Below, in pieces: positions 22,856-33,729 of a stretch of DNA of 64,000 bases; the stretch's first letter is position 1; every line of letters begins with the position of its first letter. The notes under the pieces were generated by a model. That model did not search any database. It was not told the origin of the DNA and saw only the letters and a list, made by a program, of their open reading frames with translations. The stretch is from Sabethes cyaneus. Taxonomy: Eukaryota > Arthropoda > Insecta > Diptera > Culicidae. The position numbers were made by a program, and so were the translations under genes. The stretch spans positions 47,732,044-47,796,043 of the forward strand of contig NC_071354.1 in the NCBI RefSeq assembly GCF_943734655.1. The letters run 5' to 3'.

Positions 22856-23792
22856 GGGGAAGGGCGGTAAAGACGGACACTGCGGGAAAGACGGACACTT
22901 GTCATATTTCATAAACAATAATTTTTTGAAGCAAATCAATGATGGGAAATGTTTCTATAGACTGAATTAACACTTTTGAATTAAACTGCTGATTTTTAGC
23001 AGCGCAGCTGTCAAATTTATAAGCAAAACAAAGAAAAAATACGTATATACGCTTACCGATGTAATTTTGTGTGTGAAGAAAATAGCTAGTAAATCGTTAA
23101 AAAATAACATAATCATACTAAACAGACGACATTCCGTTAGTTTGATCCTTCACTGAATATGCATTGGAAACCTGGTAAACTTTTGAATATTCAGTAAAAA
23201 GTTATTGAAGTTTGAACAAATGATATCCAAGTCGGGAAAGACGGACACCCAAAGGTAGGGAAAGGCGGACACACAGATTTTGAACCCATTTTGCCCAACA
23301 ACTATTTAACATTGCAAATACTTAAATATTTTATATGTAAAAGTAACCAGAAGTCATATAGCAGTTGGAATAGGCCAACTTTTAGAAACGATTAATTCGT
23401 CACCAATTAAAATATTGAAGGGAACCATTTTATTTTATTTATTTTGGGAAGGGGGTCTTCCCAAACCAATTCTTTCCTAAATACATGATGAAATACGTTA
23501 ATCTTTCTTAATATTGATATTTCGATGATGCGTGACACTTTTTTGCGAGTGTCCGTCTTTCCCATATAAAGTGTCCGTCTTTCCCGCCCATGCACAGAAA
23601 CTCTGTTTTATACATGATGTTTATAGTATTAAAAAAAGCATAAATTTTGGAAGAAATTTTCCAGCGCACGTTGTAACTTTATTAGACAGAGACTTAAAGG
23701 TTCAGTTTGTGCGAAAATTGCGATCAATACAGTTATATTTGAGTAGATATTGAGTCTTTACCTTAAGGTGTCCGTCTTTACCGCCCTTCCCC
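22856..23792. mobile_element. 937-bp TIR element with subterminal repeats, TA target
   Basis: Termini GGGGAAGGGCGGTAAAGACG are exact inverted copies, flanked by TA on both sides (22854-22855, 23793-23794). The word GGGAAAGACGGACAC recurs inside near both ends in TIR orientation (22883, 23235, 23263, and inverted at 23548 and 23570), which resembles transposase-binding subterminal repeats. No coding frame. The TA target suggests the Tc1/mariner group, but the family is not identified. It splits a purine-rich repeat. Confidence 0.8.
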
Positions 23793-23794
23793 TA

Positions 23795-24300
23795 CGCCAA
23801 AACAACAGCAAAAAATTAACAAAAAATCCTAAAAACAGAGGCCGAAAAACGACGTACAGATGACAAAAATACAATGAAGGACACGGATACGACAGATAGA
23901 TGACAAAAAGGCAACGAATAGGAAAAAAGGCAACAAAGAGATGACAAAAGACGACAAAGAGGAAGCGAAAAGACGATGAAAATATAACGAAAACTTAATG
24001 ATAAACCGGCGAAAAGACGACGAAAAAGAAACAAAATTGTCGTCTTTCGATATACGATAAAAAGACAACGAAAAAATGCCGACGAAGGGACAAACATATC
24101 AAAAAAGATAATAAAAAAACGAAGAAAAAACTATAAATCGATGCAGAAAAGATAAAGAAAAGGCTATAAAGACGAAGGCAAAACAGCGATAAGGAATGTC
24201 AGAAAAGACTATAAATGATGACAAAATGAAAGATGAAAAATAAGAATAAATCGCTGAAAAAAGAAAAACCAAGCGAATCAAGAACGAAAATCGAGAGCAA
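23795..24300. repeat. Purine-strand degenerate repeat, right block
   Basis: Same GACAAAAAG / GACGAAAAG words and strand bias as at 22400-22853, continuing directly after the TA duplicated by the inserted element. Ends near CGAATCAAGAACG. Confidence 0.75.
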
Positions 24301-24729
24301 GCGTTATTTTAGGTCAAATCACAAATATATCATAAACTGATTTGAAAAAAAGTATCAATTATCGTCAAATACAATCAAGGCAAAACCTATAAAATTAATG
24401 CGATGTTGATCATATGTTTAGGCGGAATCCGTCTTCTAAAAGAAAGCTCTAATGTACCTATTAGAAAACAGTACACTTCCAAAATAGTTTACGCTTTTCT
24501 GCAAAAATAACAAACCTTCAAATGAAGTACAAATGCCGGTTAAACTAAAATTTGATAAAAATTGGCTTCATTCTTAATTTTAAAACGAAATTATGTCCCT
24601 TATTTCAATGATAAAAACACCTATGATAAAACTACGGATTTTATTTCAGAAAAATCTGGCAACGCTGCAGTGGCAGGGGATCAGATGCTTTACGTCCAGT
24701 GCAAAGGAGGTAAGCGATGATGTCGAATT
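24301..24729. other. AT-rich DNA, no recognised feature
   Basis: No gene or clear repeat; forms the left flank of the TIR element at 24730. Confidence 0.3.
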
Positions 24730-25685
24730 CAGGGTGTTAGGTAGCTTAGTGCAGATCTTTCCGGGGGTGATAGAGGACGTATGGCTTTGGCTGTTAAATT
24801 AGTATCTGAAAACTGCTCGAACTCATACATCACGCATAGCACACTAGATCAACGCGTGCGACGGACACGGTGAGACGCATGTGGAAAAAAGTCCCGAAAC
24901 TGACTTCTCGGGTCTCTCTGGAACGTTTCTGAAAACGATTGCAGTATTAAAATGTATTGCGAATCGTGGGAAATAGTTTCAAGACAAGCACAAGGCAAAT
25001 TGCGGCACAGTCCCTTGTCACCGTGGAGTTGTGAAACGTGCTGAACCGGGTAAAAATGAATTCTTTCCACACTATAGGTTCAAAAGCTGCTACCAGCGAA
25101 TAAACCTGAGCGACTTGAGTTTCGCAAGATTATGCCAGCAAAAGTGGAGGCGAATCCTAAATCGCGTTCAGCGCACGCGGTAATCTAGTGTGCTATGCGT
25201 GATGTATGAATTCCTGCAGTTTTCAGATGCTAATTCAACACCTAATACGATACGTTTAAAATGAAATTGCAACGAAACTAAAAGAGATAGGCGTTTTACG
25301 TCCAAGAACGAATTGGAGAACGGTACCAGAGCTTTAAACTGTTGAATAACAGCAAGCAGTTTCATCACACATTTTTAGGAGAAATTCAATAAAAACGGCT
25401 TGAGAAACACTTATTTCACAGCTTTTTGCTTCTAAAAAAACACTAAATCTCATGAAGTAGGGGGTTTACGACCAATTTTCAGCACAAAATTTTCTAAGCT
25501 TTCGAATGAAGGTAACCGAATTGAGCTAGCTAGCATAGTTTCTGTACCAGAGCTAATTTAAGGCAAACAGAGCCGAAAACTCTCTAACAATTGAAATTTG
25601 ACCGTATGCGCAGAAGGATTTTTTTTCGTCAAATATGGTCCTCTATCACCCCTGAAATATCTGCACTAAGCTACCTATCACCCTG
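24730..25685. mobile_element. 956-bp TIR element (CAGGGTG ends)
   Basis: The first about 50 bases, starting CAGGGTGTTAGGTAGCTTAG and running to GGTGATAGAGGAC, recur inverted at the right end with few mismatches. Flanks are TT on the left and TA on the right, possibly a decayed TA target. Inside, TCATACATCACGCATAGCAC and its inverse occur at about 24820 and 25190, a second inner inverted pair. A truncated inverted relative occupies 49970-50575. No transposase frame. Confidence 0.75.
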
Positions 25686-28254
25686 TATATCTCTCACACC
25701 TAGCTCCGGGGTGGAGCTGGCAGTACGAACAAAGCATCGAGCGTAGTCATTTGAGTGTTCTTGCCATTGCTGTCGCAAATCAACTGATAAAAAGCCAACG
25801 TTAAGAATGCAGATGGAAATAGAATGAAATAATCAGAACACAGGTTAGAATTAGGACCGATTAAAAAAATATGAAAACCATTTGAGCTTATAGGTTTTTA
25901 AATTCCGATTCAGAAGTTTCAACAATCTTATATTATTAAGGGATAGTATAAAAGACAAATTGGAACTCGGTACTGTTGTTTAACGAACACATTTCATTTC
26001 GCATTTAAAAAGTATTAAATTTTTTTAAATTGAATGCTCCCGAAGTAGACTGTGTCTCTCTACCGCATTAAGGCTAGCGTGAAATTGTTTCTTTGTTGAT
26101 TTCAACCATTCTGTAAACGGTGAGCTACAACTTATAAAAAAAATATTTTCATACCGAGAGGTAAAATAAAGTACGGTAAACGCGATAAACGTTTCCATCC
26201 AATAATGGAAATCTGCTCGTGTAAGCGGAAATCACCGTACACATATGGACAGCTCACACACAATCGATACCACACCGCACCGATACCATTCCATCGAAGT
26301 GTTAAATCCTTTTATGCATTATTATTGCCATCATCGTAATCATCACCGCCGCCGGTAGCGAGCGACCGAGCGAGCGAGCGAGGCTTTACTATCATCAGCA
26401 GCATCATCATCGATAAAATGAACATAATTAAGCGGAAGATATTTTGTTTCCGATTTTCTGACAGCGAATGCAAGCGCTCGTTCACGGGCGACACTCCAAC
26501 GACCCGTCCGTCCCCGTGCCGTACAACAAATAAGCTGCGATATGCACTTGTTTCAGATTAGCCAGTTTGTGGGAGTGCTTTATTGTCATGTGCTATTGTT
26601 GGAATTTCAAAATAATCCTGCATTCGAACAGTATGTTGATGTGGACAACCATTCGCAGTTGTAGGGAAAATTAAGTGCGTACTGTAGCTACTCTCTGTTG
26701 TTGGTAGAATGTTTACATGACATATTCGATCGGAGTGGTCAAAAATTTGCAGTTACTTGCTTATTAGATGGTTCTTATTAGGTTTGTAAGTTTAAGTAAT
26801 AACGACGAACAACTTATTCGAAAGTCGTAAGTTAATCCGAAATTAAGAAGTTATTTTTTTCTGACCACTCTAGTATACACATACAAAAAAAAAGATTTCG
26901 ACTGTATAATGTAATGAATTTATTACCAGCTTTATAGAGTAGAGTAGGTCGGTAGGTACATAAATATTTTCGAAAAAGCAGGACATGGTTTAAAATGACG
27001 TAAATACACAGGGAACAAATAAAAACATCAAATATTTCAGCCGTTTAATAGAACTTCCCCTGATGGGGTCCCCCTCTTCCGTTGCACTAAATAATTTAAC
27101 ACCGATAAAAACATTCGTTTTATCCCAGCAGCGAATAAACTTTCGACCAAATTGTTTTCCGTGCGTGATGGGTGAACTGAAGTGACGTGTTGGTTTGCGA
27201 ATTGCCATTCAGCAATTGTGTAGCAGCCCCTTGCTTTGGGTGCATGTACATATGCAAACGTGAAACCAGCAGCAGCAGCAGCAGATGCAGCGGGGCGCAG
27301 TTGTGATCCCCATGAACCGACCTGATTTCAGTGCGTTATGTTTTTTTGTCGAATCGCTATAATCTATATGGCAGTAGATTATTATTGCTGCTCGGATTGG
27401 TTTGCAGAGGTCAAACGAGTTCAATTAATTGGTATGCAAGCGACTAGGCTTTTGTTTGGATTTATTTAAGTTTGATTCTCTTCAGAATAACATTAAATTT
27501 TACATTAAATTACATTAAAGCACCAGAAAAGCAAGGATGTAGAATTATCATGAAGGTACCAAAATAGCTGCTTTACTACCTACTTTCTTTCAACCAGCCA
27601 ATAGCGGAAGCGGAGAACATATTATACTCCGAATACCGACGCAATGGCAAATGACCTAATTTAAAGGAGCTGTAAACCAACAACAGCCAACAGTGCTTGC
27701 CTTGTTTCCGCCCTCCCTCCCAAGTAGCACCCACTTTCTTCTCACGCCTTCCTGCTGTCCTGCTTTGCCTTTGTCTTTGTCTTCCGGTTTGATAATTTTT
27801 GAAGAACCAACCGAGTGAGGCCGTTTTTGCCCGGCGTCGTTGAGTTCAAATGTATACTTTCGTGGAGCTTGTCTAACACCGGAATATTCTTTTGATGCGA
27901 AATCATGGAATGAATTATAGCAGAACCGGGCAACTTTAACTCGACGGTTTTTGTGAGATCAAATTGAAATGTAAAACCGAGTAAAAGATATGTTTTGGGC
28001 TCCATCAACAAGGGATGCTGGAAAACTATGGAGGCGCACGGTAGTTCTTTAGTGATAGGTTTGATAGATTTTGACTAATTTGGGCTAAACATGTTTTCGC
28101 TTTGCAGAAGCTGTGATTATTCTCCCAACAGATTCTTCGATTTCAGGGCTGCTTTCTTCGATAGTATTTGTGCTATGGAAAATAAAAACGTCCGACAAAA
28201 ATGTAGTTTTTTCCTCATTTTCCATTTTACCCAAGCTACTTTAGTTTCCTATCA
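25686..28254. other. Gene-free stretch with two GC-rich patches
   Basis: 25690-25760 is an inverted copy of 21514-21600. Around 26260-26530 there is a unique patch with CAYCAYCR and GAGCGAGCGAGCGAG tracts. A small CAGCAGCAG tract lies at 27265-27290 on the plus strand. No coding gene is supported; the unique patches could be regulatory. The 138-bp MITE in this stretch is listed separately. Confidence 0.35.
26733..26870. mobile_element. 138-bp MITE
   Basis: Left end GAGTGGTCAAAAA and right end, read in reverse, GAGTGGTCAGAAA. Internal sequence is AT-rich and non-coding. No convincing target duplication (left flank GATCG, right flank TAGTA), so the family is open. Confidence 0.5.
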
Positions 28255-28860
28255 GATGGAATAGTTTCGTGGATTTCTAGGCAGCATACGATATAGTCGA
28301 GCGCGGACAGCTATGGCAACTAATGGCACACAAAAATGGGCTTCCGGACAAACTGACGCGGCTGATCAAAGCTATCCTGGAGCCAGCGATGTGCCACGAG
28401 CGTGTTTTGGGGGCACTCTCGAGTCCCTTCGAATCGTGCAGCAGAGGACTGTGATAAGCGGAAGGACTGTTCTGTATGTTATTCAACATCGCTATTGAAC
28501 GTGTGATCCGGCGAGCGAGCATCGAGACGAGAGGAACGGTCTTCAGCAAGAGTAACCAACTCTTAGCTTCGACCTCGACACCATTACTAGAAACCTTGCG
28601 ACGGCAGAGGCAATCTACGCCAGACTAAAAACGGAGGCTAGGAGGATTGGGTTACAAATCAATGCGTCGAAAACCATGAAAACCATCAATACGTCGGAAA
28701 CTGACGTTGTAAATACGTGCACTTCCCGTATTTGAGAGAAAGGTGTAACGGATTATTTTTGGCGGAGTACAAACGGATAGCGGAGAGTCGTGTAGGCGTA
28801 TGAACCATCTGCAGCACTACTTGAAAAGACCCATCGTACAACGGGCGAAAGTTGGGAGAC
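28255..28860 (+). pseudogene. RTE-like LINE pol fossil
   Basis: Broken frames carry FVDF-like motif A with AAYDIVERGQLWQLM (about 28270-28330), GFPDKLTRLIKAILEPAMC (28345-28395), LGALSSPFES, and LFNIAIERVIRRA (about 28480-28510). Then come RLKTEARRIGLQINASK (28625-28670) and a C-terminal MNHLQHYLKR-like remnant (about 28800). It has an intact ATGTTAT word at 28476-28482, the unoccupied version of the site hit by the element at 13347. Confidence 0.75.
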
Positions 28861-29850
28861 TACTCCTCCCCCTGTTAGAGGAGGGCTCTCATACAAATGA
28901 AATATAAATTTCGTCATATTTCGAGAACTAATCAAGGAAATGGAAGCAAATTTTGCTTGTGGGGGTTTTTGGAGGCATAAATTTCTACTATGATAAATCA
29001 GGGGGGCTCCGTAGCCGCAAGGTTACCGAGTCTGCTTTGACAAGCGAGTGGTCGTGGGTTCGAATCTTAGTAGAATCATGCCATTCGATGTCAAGTGACT
29101 TTAGCATGGGTTTATTCTCAGGCCCCTCCATTTACCCTTCCTTCGTGCTGAATTCTATATTTACCCTCTGAAGCCTCTTGACAGTGCAAATGTCCCTCCT
29201 ATAGTTAAGTGTACTGGTCAGAGGTACGAATGAGTCCTCGCCAGGGACGGCTATAATATGGGATAGTGCTGGCAGCGAGGAATAAGTGGGTAAAGTAGAT
29301 CAAGCTTTGAAGGAAGGGTAAACCCCAATACACGCAAGCACGCATACAATTTAAATTAAGCATATCGCTCACTCAAGAGCGATTATAGCAAAAAGAAATG
29401 TAGTGCAGGTCATACAGCAAACACCCGGGCGATATTACAATAGATCAACTATACTGGACGCAGTAATGAGTCCACACATGAAAAAAAAAAGATAAATCAG
29501 GACCCCTTACCGCTTCAGGAGGGGGGGGGGGCTCCGATACAAATGAAATACAAATTTCCTCAGAACTCGAGAACTAATCAACCAAATGGAACCAAATTTG
29601 GCATGTGAAGGTTTTAGGAGGCAGGATTTTTTGCTACGGCGAATTATGAACCCTTCCCCTTTATAAGAGAGGGGGGGCTCCCATACAAATGAAATACAAA
29701 TTTCCTCATAACTCGAGAACTAAACAAGCAAATGGAATCAAATATGGCATGCGGGGATTTTTGCAGGCAAGAATTTTTTTATGGTGAATTAGGACCTCTG
29801 CCTTCTTTAAGAAGGGGGGATTCCATACAAATATCTAGTTTACATTAGAC
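28861..29850. repeat. Helitron-type internal tandem repeats, split by a SINE
   Basis: Two to three copies of the roughly 143-bp unit (CTCGAGAACTAATCAAGCAA-type words, CATACAAATGAAATACAAAT, poly-G) lie here without recognisable Helitron ends. A SINE interrupts the unit at 29003-29490. Confidence 0.65.
29003..29490 (+). mobile_element. tRNA-derived SINE with 11-bp target duplication
   Basis: Begins GGGGCTCCGTAGCCGCAAGG with a tRNA-like head and a B box GGGTTCGAATC at about 29058-29068, and ends CAGTAATGAGTCCACACATG followed by ten A. Exact duplications GATAAATCAGG flank it at 28992-29002 and 29491-29501, proving a retroposition event into the Helitron-type repeat. At 488 bp it is long for a SINE, so the body may be composite. 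A shorter related copy is at 30090-30237. Confidence 0.8.
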
Positions 29851-29934
29851 AGATTTAATGATCTGTCCTATCTAGTCCTACGTCACTCTTTCGTACAAAC
29901 CACAGAACTGTATACCTCGTTGTTTTTTTTTATT

Positions 29935-30095
29935 TTTTACACTACAGGCTGCAGTCAACCATTATTAGTGTACAGGACAATTGCGCGGCTAGTGCTACGA
30001 TCCTGCTAACTTAAAAAGTCTCTCCTAGTTGAGGTTCGAACATATGACGATTGGCTTGTAAGACCACAAAGGTCCTACTTCGAGGCTAACCGGGA
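29935..30095 (-). mobile_element. tRNA-derived SINE (second family), minus strand
   Basis: Read on the minus strand: GTTAGCCTCGAAGTAGGACC, then ATGTTCGAACCTCAACTAGG as B box, then a body ending in TAGCCGCGCAATTGTCCTGT. Same family as 39915-40075 and three minus-strand fragments in the window. Confidence 0.6.
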
Positions 30096-30237
30096 AGAAC
30101 GAAGCTATTAGGCTCATGCTTAAGGTGCGTTGTGAGTTCGAATCTCAGCAGAATCAGGCCCTAACAGCTAACAGTCTGGTGATATCACAGTAGATCAATA
30201 GTACTGGTCGCAGTGACGAGTCCACACATGGAAAAAA
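30096..30237 (+). mobile_element. Internally deleted copy of the 29003 SINE
   Basis: Contains GAGTTCGAATCTCAGCAGAA (B box) and a tail CGCAGTGACGAGTCCACACA plus TGG and a run of six A, matching both ends of the SINE at 29003-29490 but lacking most of its middle. Confidence 0.6.
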
Positions 30238-31164
30238 CCTTGTTGTTTGTCTAGATTTAGCCTAGTCGGTTATTTTTCCCATATACGAAGGAAATGGTGA
30301 AAGAAAGTAATGAAACAATAGCGTTTTATAGTATTCCTAGGGTGGAACAAGCCATGAAGGAAAAAGAGCGAATAATTAGATGAAGGGAGGATTTGAAGCA
30401 GCACTTACTAGGTACGTAGTTCGTTTCTGTTTACCAAGTTAGGAGATCCGGGCCTGAATCAGGGGTGCAAATTATAACCAGATACAACCCCGAACATAGG
30501 CAGTAATAACGGCGAAACGTCTAAGTTGGGTTGTTCAGAAGGGAAATTCAAGCGGAATTTTATTGTAGAAAAGTCAGTGTCAAAATAGGCGGAAATTTTA
30601 AAGAATCAAAATCTCTATTTTTAAAAAATTTCGTTGACCAAGTCCCTTTAATTGATCGTTATTTTAAAATTAAATTAAAAACAGTTCTAGTTTCAAGTCC
30701 AGATTCAAAATCAATTTTAGGTTTAAGCTCAGTTTCAAATTCACACCCAAGTTTAATTTTAAGTCCCACTTAATGTTAAACTTCAAATTAAAATTATTTT
30801 AAATTCAATTCTGACTGCGTATCTGCGCATTGCTCGACTCTTGGCAGGATCGCCAATGTGTGACTATGTCAGTTTGCGCAGAGAGTCTATCAAATGCACA
30901 CCTTACTTTATTAGTGGACCAGTAGGAAAACAGGCTGATTTTGCGGAGAAGTGGATTCTCGTGTCGGAGTTACTTTTATGTAGAGTATGTTGCTGCTTCG
31001 TCGTAATTGCCTATTCCCGTCCTATCCAACACAAATTATTAAAAATATCAGCATTTTTATGACCCACAATGCAAAACTAGTTTGTTGTCTATCATACGCG
31101 ATCAATCAAAGTGAGCTGTCCTACTGAGCTGTCCTAGAAGTCCTACCAGCCAAATTTCCTACCC
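30238..31164. repeat. Repeat-rich non-coding stretch
   Basis: 30620-30800 is a degenerate TTCAAGTCCAATTT-type repeat. 30805-30985 matches 32845-33060 (words ACTGCGTAT, GGCAGGATCGCCAATGTGTG, GTGTCGGAGTT) and has a tRNA-like B box, so it is probably another SINE-like family. 30985-31165 is the inverted partner of 6960-7190. No gene. Confidence 0.5.
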
Positions 31165-32320
31165 TACGGCTCTTTGAACATGATCATTCGAAAAAAAACA
31201 TGAATTGCGGTACCATGGATTGGTGCTCGAGGGCTTATCCGAAATGAAAAATCCCAAAACGACATGAAAGTACATTAAATTATCTTGTTTTGATCTATTT
31301 TTTTTTTCAAATTCGAACGCATAATAAAATGACGGATATTAAAACATAAGTCAGTTTTTTAACCGAAAAATTGACTTTAAACGTTTCTAAATACTACATA
31401 AATTGCAATATCCAAAAAAGGATGCGTCGAAAACAAGACAATTTTATAAGCTTTGAAACAAAAAAGAAGCTAGAGAATCGCTTGAGCCGTTCTTGAGATA
31501 TTTATGGTACCGACTTTGAAAATCTGGTTCCGAGAAAAACGGCATTGAAATTTTTATGCGCTGTGCAATCGTTCCAGACATGCGCGGTACAAATAACTGT
31601 AACTTTGTCATTTTTTGGAATTAATCGAAACGGCTTCAAACACATATGCTAAACATGTTAATCTTTTGATATAAACAATAAAAATTCGATCTTTTAGAAA
31701 GTACTATGCCCCCTTAATTTGATGAACTGGAAAATTTCGATACAGACCAAAATTATCATTGGTGGGGACCGCAATATAACGGGGTTGCAGTAGTTTAGTG
31801 ATCATAACATTTGGGTACCAATCGAAAGAGCGTGACTGCGAGTGTGAGTGCCACTGCTCAACCCAAAATATTTTTGCTCTGTGTCGTAATTTTCCAGTTC
31901 ATACAACTAAGGGGGCATAGTTTTCAAAGTCGGTACCATAAATATCTCAAGAACGGCTCAAGCAATTCTGATGATTTTTTTTGTTTGAAAGCCAACAAAA
32001 CTCTCTAGTGTTTGACCCATCCTTTTTTCGATATTGCAATTTTTGTATTTTGTAGAAATGTTTAAAGTCAATTTTTTCGACTAAAACCCTTACTTTTATG
32101 CTTGAATGTCCGCCATTTTGTTATGCGTTCGAATTTTAAAAAAAGGATGGGCCCAACACCCATCCAAAAAAGGATGGGTCAAACACCCAAACAACCAATT
32201 GGTCAAACTTTCATGTCGTTTTGGAATGTTTTAATTCAGATAAGCCCGCCAGCGCCAATCCATGGTACCGCAATTCATATTTTTTTTGAATGGCTATCTT
32301 CGAGAAGCGGTAGGGGAAAG
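31165..32320. repeat. Nested imperfect palindrome (about 1.15 kb)
   Basis: Outer arms pair 31190-31290 with 32195-32285 (TGAATTGCGGTACCATGGAT and its inverse). Middle arms pair 31420-31535 with 31920-32040 (CTTGAGATATTTATGGTACC and its inverse). Inner arms pair 31700-31745 with 31880-31922 (ACTATGCCCCCTTAA and its inverse). The left arm has about 160 extra bases, so the right arm is deleted or the left carries an insertion. A third ACTATGCCCCCTTAA lies at about 32463-32477, just outside. Non-coding foldback DNA; element family unknown. Confidence 0.7.
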
Positions 32321-33238
32321 GGGAAGAGGTTCTCATATGAAAGCAAAATTGTAAATATCAGTATAAAATGTAATGTTTTGAATGCAAAAAACCTGATTCG
32401 ATTGGTTTTTCGCATTATCGAGAAATAAATTTTTGAAACATGGCAAAAAAATGGTGTAAAAGGTACTATGCCCCCTTAATCTTTCCTCGCATCATACTCT
32501 TCCTCCCTTTCCTAAATGGAAATTTAAGTGTTTCAGTGAGTTTATGGTAAGTGTGGTTTTGGTTTTCTCAATACATTGAAGTCGATTCTTACGTCAATTG
32601 GCGGACGTATCCTTCGTGTTAAAAGCGATTGTATAGTTGAATGCGAATGTATAATTTATTTTTCGTCCAATTTGCATCGGAATTCATTCAAAAGTCCAAG
32701 TTCATGTCCAATTTCAATATCAAATTCACGCCTAGTTTCAATTCTAATTTAAGCTCAATTACAAATCCACATTTAAGTTTAACTTTAAGTCGCATTTAAA
32801 GTAAAACTTCAAGTCCAAATTATTCCAATTTCCATTTCTGACTGCGTATCAGAAGATTCCAGGTTTGACTCATGGCAGGATCGCCAATGTGTGACTCCGT
32901 CAGGTAGCGCAGGGATTTTAACAAATGTACACCTTACTTTGCTAGCAGTCCAGCAGGAAGAGGCCAATTTTACGGAGGAGTTTCACGGCATGCTTTGATC
33001 CGTAGATTTTGCAGCACATGATTTGATCCGCGGATTTTCGTGTCGGAGTTGCTGTTATGACGGATTTTGCGCCAACTCGTCCATGGGGCTGGCAGCACCC
33101 CATCAGAATTTGATAAAACTTGGAATGTGTAAAGAGTACATGTAAATAAGCAACTTTGCATAGTTAGCTTCCTCGTAATTGGTTCAGGCTATCTTTTGGA
33201 AAGGACTTAATACTTTTTTCATTTTTAATAAAAAAATA
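32321..33238. repeat. AT-rich DNA with degenerate AAGTCC repeat and SINE-like copy
   Basis: 32690-32845 is the same degenerate AAGTCCAATTTC repeat as at 30620. 32845-33060 is the relative of 30805-30985. No gene seen. Confidence 0.5.
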
Positions 33239-33241
33239 TAA

Positions 33242-33726
33242 GGCCATTACAAATATTTTAAAAAGTTTTTGTCCCTCCGGTGTTGGGCCACTGAAGGGGT
33301 GGGGGGGGGGGGGTTGGCGAAAAAAAACAATGTGAATTTTTTAATCGAGCAAAAAAAACATGGATTTTAGGCATTTTTATTTTAAGTTCAAACGTGAAAA
33401 CCAAATCTATTCTTGCTTTAATATATACGTTATTAATTTCCATGCAAAAATCGACGAAAAAAGACAAAAACGATAGATAATTTTTATGGTCGATTTTCGG
33501 AAATTCCGCTGTTTGAATTTCCATTTCTATTTCATGCTAGAAGCGTTAACTCAACTCGTATACTCATTTTTCAAGTTTTTCAGGCTGCAGAGCCCACAGA
33601 CAATTGATTTTATAAAAAAATTAACTCATATCCTACAAATTATTTTTTTGCCCCCCGATTTTTCAAGCCAATTTCCAAGGGGGGGGGGGGGGGTGACAAA
33701 AACTTTTGAAATGATTTGCAATGGCC
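33242..33726. mobile_element. 485-bp PIF/Harbinger-type MITE
   Basis: Terminal repeats GGCCATTACAAATATTTT (left) and, inverted, GGCCATTGCAAATCATTT (right) extend about 32 bp and are flanked by the trinucleotide TAA on both sides (33239-33241, 33727-33729). A 3-bp TWA target and GGCC-starting ends fit PIF/Harbinger. Each end is followed inward by a long G run (33300-33314 and 33679-33693), an unusual subterminal feature. No coding frame. Confidence 0.65.
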
Positions 33727-33729
33727 TAA

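Noticed and set aside
22393..22898. Hydrophobic Phe-rich minus-strand frames that look like membrane proteins
   Set aside because: They are translations of the purine-strand repeat; TTT/TTC codons arise from its composition and the frame crosses a transposon boundary.
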